Shown: piece after piece, positions 43,564 to 47,213 of the stretch
How the letters are laid out: each line of letters opens with the position of its first letter
Numbering within the stretch: position 1 is the stretch's first letter
From: an uncultured Xylophilus sp.
GTDB lineage: Bacteria > Pseudomonadota > Gammaproteobacteria > Burkholderiales > Burkholderiaceae_C
Length of the DNA: 47,213 nucleotides
Reading direction: 5' to 3'
Assembly: GCA_913776965.1 (NCBI GenBank)
Contig: CAJYQL010000085.1
Coordinates: forward strand, 1 to 47,213
Translations under genes and position numbers: made by a program
Notes under the pieces: model-generated
The model's input: only the letters and a program-made list of their open reading frames with translations
Told to the model about the DNA's origin: nothing
Database searches by the model: none

Positions 43564-43627
43564 GCTATGAAAACGAGAGCTGTTCGCGCAGGCGGGACGG
43601 GCGCAAGCGGCAATTTTCCTTCTGAAA
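43564..43627 (+). repeat. Dispersed repeat R, copy R6 (start of gspH)
   Basis: gctatgaaaacgagagctgt, then CGCGCAGGCGGGACGGGCGC and AAGCGGCAATTTTCCTTCTG, the same order of blocks as R1 and R4, with a weaker hairpin. It carries the only upstream ATG available to gspH. Confidence 0.75.
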
Positions 43628-44055
43628 AACGCCGGTTCCGCGGCTTCACGCTGCTGGAGCTGATGGTGGTCGTCGCGATCATCGCGCTGGCGAGCGCGGG
43701 GGTCGGCTTCGCGCTGCGCGACGGCGGACAGGCCCAGCTCGACCGCGAGGCCGACCGGCTGGCCGCGCTGCTGGAGACCGCCCGCGCCCAGTCGCGCGCC
43801 AGCGGCATTCCGGTGCGCTGGCGGCCGACCGCCGACGGCTTCGTCTTCGAGGGCCTGCCGCCCGGCACCCTGCCCGACCGCTGGCTGGCACCGGGCACCG
43901 CGGTGGTCGGCGGCCTGCCGCTGCTGCTCGGGCCGGAGCCGCTGATCGGCCGGCAGGAGGCGGTGCTGACGCTGCTGGCCCGGCCGGACCGCCGGCTGCG
44001 GGTGGCGACCGACGGCCTGCGCCCCTTCGCCGTCGTGCCGGCGGGCGCATCGTGA
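43567..44055 (+). CDS. gspH: GspH, minor pseudopilin
   Basis: 162 residues. Prepilin site RRFRG^FTLLELMVVVAIIALAS (Gly26, Phe27, Glu31). The mature part has the GspH pattern of about 135 residues. The leader (MKTRAVRAGGTGASGNFPSEK) is long and unlike usual leaders because it is encoded by repeat copy R6; the ATG at 43567 is itself in the repeat. No other ATG in frame precedes the cleavage site, and a non-ATG start further down cannot be excluded. The stop overlaps the gspI GTG (GTGA). Confidence 0.88.
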   Translation: MKTRAVRAGGTGASGNFPSEKRRFRGFTLLELMVVVAIIALASAGVGFALRDGGQAQLDREADRLAALLETARAQSRASGIPVRWRPTADGFVFEGLPPGTLPDRWLAPGTAVVGGLPLLLGPEPLIGRQEAVLTLLARPDRRLRVATDGLRPFAVVPAGAS

Positions 44056-44444
44056 GCCGCCGGATGCCGCATCGCGCGGCGGCGTCGGAAGCAGTCGCGC
44101 GCGGTTTCACGCTGATCGAGGTGCTGGTGGCGCTCGGCATCGTCGCCATCGCGCTGGTCGCCGGGCTGCAGGCGACCACCGCGCTGACCCGCAACGCGCT
44201 GCGGCAGTCCGACACCGTGCTGGCCCAGCTGTGCGCCGAGAACGAACTGGTCCGGATGCGGCTCGCGCGGCAGATGCCGGGCATCGGCGACACCGCCGTG
44301 CCCTGCGAGCAGGGCGGCCGGCGCTACACCGTGACGGTCGGCGTGCGGCCGACGCCGAACCCGAGCTTCTACCGGGTCGATGCGCTGGTGGACGACGGGC
44401 AATATCCGGTGCTGAAGCTGTCGACGATCGTGGGGAGGTATTAG
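44052..44444 (+). CDS. gspI: GspI, minor pseudopilin
   Basis: 130 residues with prepilin site AVARG^FTLIEVLVALGIVAIALVA (Gly18, Phe19, Glu23) and the GspI-type C-terminal domain (LVRMRLARQMPGIGDT, YTVTVGVRPTPNPSFYRVDA). GspI starts the tip complex with GspJ and GspK. GTG start at 44052 inside the gspH stop (4-bp overlap). gspJ begins 117 bp later, after repeat SC. Confidence 0.92.
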   Translation: MSRRMPHRAAASEAVARGFTLIEVLVALGIVAIALVAGLQATTALTRNALRQSDTVLAQLCAENELVRMRLARQMPGIGDTAVPCEQGGRRYTVTVGVRPTPNPSFYRVDALVDDGQYPVLKLSTIVGRY

Positions 44445-44449
44445 ATGCA

Positions 44450-44534
44450 TCCCCCCAGGCAGCTGCGCTGCTCCCCCCTTTGCTGCGCAAGGGGGGCGAT
44501 ACCTGCGGCCCGGCGAGGCCGGTTCCGCGGCATT
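44450..44534 (+). repeat. GC-rich repeat S, copy SC (gspI/gspJ gap)
   Basis: CCCCCCAGGCAGCTGCGCTG, a perfect 8-bp hairpin CCCCCCTT-tgctgcgc-AAGGGGGG (44473-44496), then CGATACCTGCGGCCCGGC and GCCGGTTCCGCGG. Parallel to SA and SB. It begins within 6 bp of the gspI stop. Confidence 0.8.
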
Positions 44535-44561
44535 CTTGATGGAGCCGACAAACGCGGTCGG

Positions 44562-45266
44562 ATGAGGGGATTCACCCTCGTCGAGCTGCTGGTCGCGCTG
44601 ACGGTGATGGCGCTGCTGGCGATCATGAGCTGGCGGGGGCTGGACGGGATGACGCGGGCGCAGGCGCAGACGCAGGCGCGGGCCGACGAGGTGCTGGCGC
44701 TGCAGGCGGGGCTGGCGCAGTGGGGCGCGGACCTGGACGCGATCGCCGCGGTGGACCGGATCGTGCCGCTGGACTGGGACGGGCGGGCGCTGCGCATCAC
44801 CCGGCGCGGGACCGTCGCCGGGCCGGGCGACGGGCTGCGGGTGGTGGCCTGGAGCCGGCGTGCGCTGCCGGACGGCAACACCTGGTGGCTGCGCTGGGAA
44901 TCGGCGCCGATCGTCGGCCGGGCGCAGTGGAACGAGGCTTGGCAGCAGGCGGCGCTCTGGGCGCAGAACCCGGGCGAGGACCTGCGCCGGCGCGAGGTAC
45001 CGGTGGTGCCGGCCACCGACTGGCAGCTCTTCTACTACCGCAACAACGCTTGGACCAATCCGCTGTCGAGCGATGCCGGCACCACCCCGCCCCTGCCCGG
45101 GACGCCGGCCGTGCCTGGCAGTACGGCTGCAGCGCCCGGCAGTGTCGTCGCACCGGCCCTGCCCGACGGCGTCCGCCTGGTGCTGGCACTGGCCCCGGGC
45201 CGGGCGATCGCCGGCACGCTGGTGCGCGACTGGGTGCAGCCGACGGTTGGAGGCAACAAGTCATGA
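44562..45266 (+). CDS. gspJ: GspJ, minor pseudopilin
   Basis: 234 residues. Prepilin motif MRG^FTLVELLVALTVMALLAIMSW, followed by the GspJ signature WRGLDGMTRAQ and WALxW-type region (WWLRWESAPIVG). A Pro/Ala-rich low-complexity loop lies near residues 170-205. I chose the ATG at 44562, which leaves a very short leader (Met-Arg-Gly). An in-frame ATG at 44445 would add 39 residues translated from repeat SC (with several Cys), which I consider unlikely but cannot exclude. The stop overlaps gspK (ATGA). Confidence 0.9.
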   Translation: MRGFTLVELLVALTVMALLAIMSWRGLDGMTRAQAQTQARADEVLALQAGLAQWGADLDAIAAVDRIVPLDWDGRALRITRRGTVAGPGDGLRVVAWSRRALPDGNTWWLRWESAPIVGRAQWNEAWQQAALWAQNPGEDLRRREVPVVPATDWQLFYYRNNAWTNPLSSDAGTTPPLPGTPAVPGSTAAAPGSVVAPALPDGVRLVLALAPGRAIAGTLVRDWVQPTVGGNKS

Positions 45267-46267
45267 GGCGCAGTCAACCTCTGCGCCAGGCCGGCGCCGC
45301 GCTGCTCGCGGCGATGCTCACGGTAACGCTGGTCGCCACCTTCGCCGCCGCGGCGATGTGGCAGCAGTGGCGCAACGTCGAGGTCGAGGCGACCGAGCGC
45401 GCGCGGGTGCAGGCCGGCTGGATCCTGGTCGGCGCGCTCGACTGGTCGCGGCTGATCCTGCGAGAGGACTACCTCGCCGACCTGCGCACCGGCGCCGGTC
45501 AGGTCGACCACCTGGCCGAGCCGTGGGCGGTGCCGCTGCAGGAGGCGCGGCTGTCGAGCTTCCTCGCGGCCGACCGCGACAACACCGTGACCGCGCCGGG
45601 CAACGTGCAGGACGCGTTCCTCTCGGGCCAGATCCGCGACGCGCAGGCCCGCATGAACTTTGCCGACCTGGTGGACAACGGACAGCTGTCGGACTTCTGG
45701 TATCCGGCGTTCCAGCGGCTGTTCGAGCAGCTCGGGCTGCCGCAGCCGGAACTCGCGCGCATCGCCCAGGGGATGGTCGCGGCGCAGGCGGCCGACGCGG
45801 CGACCGCGCCGCTGCTGCCCCAGCGGCTCGCGCAGTTCGCCTGGTACGGCGTGTCGCCCGGCACGCTGCAGGCGCTGGAACCCTACGCCACGATCCTGCC
45901 CGACCGCACGCCGATCAACTTGAACACCGCCAGTGCCACGGTGCTGGCCGCGGCAGTGCCGCAGCTCGACGGCGCCGGCGCCCAGCGGCTGGTGGCAGCG
46001 CGCGCCGCGGCGCCGCTACGGACCACGGCGGATGCGGTGCGCGCCATCGGCAACGAGGCGGTGCAGCTCAACCCGGGTGCGCACAGCGTCTTCAGCGTGT
46101 TCTTCGAGATCGCCGGCCGGCTGCGGCTGGAGAACGCGGTGGTGGAGGAGCGCTCGCTGGTGCGCCGCGAAGGCAGCAACGTGCGCACCCTGTGGCGCGA
46201 ACGCGGCGCGCTCGGCGTGGCGCAGGCGCTGCAGACCGGCACCGGGCTGCCGCCCCTGCCGCGCTGA
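45263..46267 (+). CDS. gspK: GspK, minor pseudopilin at the tip
   Basis: 334 residues. It starts MRRSQPLRQAGAALLAAMLTVTLVATFAAA: as usual for GspK there is no +5 Glu and the hydrophobic segment is retained. The large extra domain has the GspK marks RMNFADLVDNG, YATILPDRTPINLNTASA (helix-hairpin-helix-like) and NPGAHSVFSVFFEIAGRLR. GspK caps the pseudopilus with GspI and GspJ. 4-bp overlap with gspJ. Confidence 0.92.
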   Translation: MRRSQPLRQAGAALLAAMLTVTLVATFAAAAMWQQWRNVEVEATERARVQAGWILVGALDWSRLILREDYLADLRTGAGQVDHLAEPWAVPLQEARLSSFLAADRDNTVTAPGNVQDAFLSGQIRDAQARMNFADLVDNGQLSDFWYPAFQRLFEQLGLPQPELARIAQGMVAAQAADAATAPLLPQRLAQFAWYGVSPGTLQALEPYATILPDRTPINLNTASATVLAAAVPQLDGAGAQRLVAARAAAPLRTTADAVRAIGNEAVQLNPGAHSVFSVFFEIAGRLRLENAVVEERSLVRREGSNVRTLWRERGALGVAQALQTGTGLPPLPR

Positions 46268-46307
46268 CGGCCGACCCCATGGCAGCACCGCGGCCGACCG
46301 CCCTCTC

Positions 46308-46313
46308 TACAAT
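46308..46313 (+). promoter_or_regulatory. Possible -10 box before gspL
   Basis: TACAAT in the 127-bp gspK/gspL gap, 82 bp before the gspL start. No -35 match at 16-18 bp. It might give gspL a transcript of its own. Weak. Confidence 0.25.
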
Positions 46314-46394
46314 CGCGCAGCCCCGCGGCGGCTGCTCCGCGCGGGAATCTTCCCGCCCGGGCGCCGCGCGCCGTCCGCAGGACCTTTTTCTTCC

Positions 46395-47213
46395 GTGAGC
46401 ACCCTGATCGTCTTCCTTCCGCCCGTGGCGGACCCCGGCGCCGCCACCACGGAGTTCGGCTTCGTGCTCACCGCCGACTCGCACACCGCGGTGCGCCAGG
46501 CGCAGTCGCCGGCCGCGCTGCTGCCGCATCCGGGCCGCGCCGGCGAGACGGTGGCGGTGGTGCCGGCCCGGGCCCTTTCCTGGCAGCGGATCGACTGGCC
46601 GCGCGGCGTTAAGGCCGGCCCGCCGGCACGGCTGCGCGCGGTGCTCGACGGCCTGCTGGAAGAGCGGCTGCTCGACGATCCGCAGCAGCTGCACTTCGCG
46701 CTCGCCCCCGACGCCCGGCCCGGCGCGCCGGCCTGGGTCGCCGTCTGCGACCGCGGATGGCTGCGTGCCGCGCTGCAGGCGCTGGAGGCGGCCGGACGGC
46801 CGGTTGCGCGCATCGTCCCGGAATTCGCACCCGACCCGTCGGCCGCGCCGCAGCCGGTGCTGCACGCCGTCGGCACCCCCGAGGACGCCCAGTGGGTCGC
46901 GGTCGGCGAACGCCCGGGCAGCGGAGTCACGGTGCTGCCGCTGTCGGCCGCCACGCTGGCGCTGATCGACGGCGGCCGCCCCGACGCACCGGTGCCGCTG
47001 TTCGCCGACCCGGCGGTCGCCGCCCTCGCCGAGCAGCTCGCCGGCCGCCCGGTCAACCTGCAGACGCCGGCGACCCGCTGGATGGGCGCCGCGCGCGGCG
47101 CCTGGGACCTGGCGCAGTTCGATTTCGCCAGTTCCGGCCGCGTCCGGGCCGCGAAGCGGGCCGGCGCGCTCGCCAACGAGCTGCTGCGCGCGCCGCAGTG
47201 GCGCGCGGCCCGC
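46395..47213 (+). CDS. gspL: GspL, type II secretion platform protein, 5' part (runs off right edge)
   Basis: The first 273 codons are visible and open at the right edge. The N-terminal cytoplasmic actin-like domain of GspL is recognisable: VSTLIVFLPP start, VVPARALSWQRIDWP, LRAVLDGLLEERLLDDPQQL, AWVAVCDRGWLRAALQALE and the Pro-rich PEFAPDPS region, with WDLAQFDF before the expected TM helix. GspL recruits the GspE ATPase. I chose the GTG at 46395, which matches the family start; no strong ribosome site is seen apart from AGGA about 13 nt upstream. gspM should follow outside the window. Confidence 0.9.
   Translation, partial: MSTLIVFLPPVADPGAATTEFGFVLTADSHTAVRQAQSPAALLPHPGRAGETVAVVPARALSWQRIDWPRGVKAGPPARLRAVLDGLLEERLLDDPQQLHFALAPDARPGAPAWVAVCDRGWLRAALQALEAAGRPVARIVPEFAPDPSAAPQPVLHAVGTPEDAQWVAVGERPGSGVTVLPLSAATLALIDGGRPDAPVPLFADPAVAALAEQLAGRPVNLQTPATRWMGAARGAWDLAQFDFASSGRVRAAKRAGALANELLRAPQWRAAR

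Overview
The window is GC-rich (roughly 70 percent by eye) chromosomal DNA of a betaproteobacterium, order Burkholderiales, most likely family Comamonadaceae. Pointers to this are the block rubredoxin-pilGHIJ-chpA divergent from thiD and hemL, the dusB-fis-purH operon, a gspC gene on the strand opposite gspGHIJK(L), an OmpC-like porin of the Burkholderiales type, and short dispersed repeats that resemble those of Comamonadaceae genomes. I cannot name the genus. No tRNA, rRNA, CRISPR array, prophage or plasmid function was seen. Nearly all genes are core metabolism, motility or secretion.

Layout. 1-761 is the 5' part of bioB. 880-1246 is a frame-broken DUF805 membrane gene, followed by a CTGCC-rich simple repeat and a complete IS5-family (IS427-group-like) element at 1387-2209, inserted just beyond the 3' end of pgi. 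2226-7311 is a sugar-phosphate block: pgi and tal on the minus strand, zwf and hexR on the plus strand, with two HexR-like operators in the tal/zwf gap. 7327-9771 holds four small or poorly known envelope genes. 9926-14740 is a minus-strand operon algH-ruvX-pyrR-pyrB-pyrX-plsC, where pyrX is a dihydroorotase homologue without its metal-binding HxH. phrB (photolyase) follows, then the Chp twitching-motility chemosensory operon rubredoxin-pilG-pilH-pilI-pilJ-chpA (16447-27248). Plus-strand thiD-like and hemL genes come next, then a YncD/PqqU-like TonB receptor, dusB-fis-purH, a YqaA-family membrane protein, a DUF3047 lipoprotein, a general porin, coq7, an OsmC-like gene, ilvA, cobS-cobC, and a type II secretion block: gspC on the minus strand and gspG-H-I-J-K-L on the plus strand, running off the right edge.

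Three things stand out. First, at least six copies of a ~64-bp hairpin repeat (family R) lie in the window. Three are in or next to intergenic gaps (before pyrX, at the chpA stop, at the hemL stop), but two lie in frame inside pgi and cobS, and one supplies the start codon and leader of gspH. Second, another ~90-110-bp GC-rich repeat (family S) fills the gaps pyrB/pyrX, ilvA/cobS and gspI/gspJ. Third, between the osmC-like gene and ilvA there is a compact candidate small RNA of ~105 nt. It has a promoter, a strong intrinsic terminator, and a 6-bp hairpin whose loop and flank closely copy the anti-Shine-Dalgarno tail of 16S rRNA.
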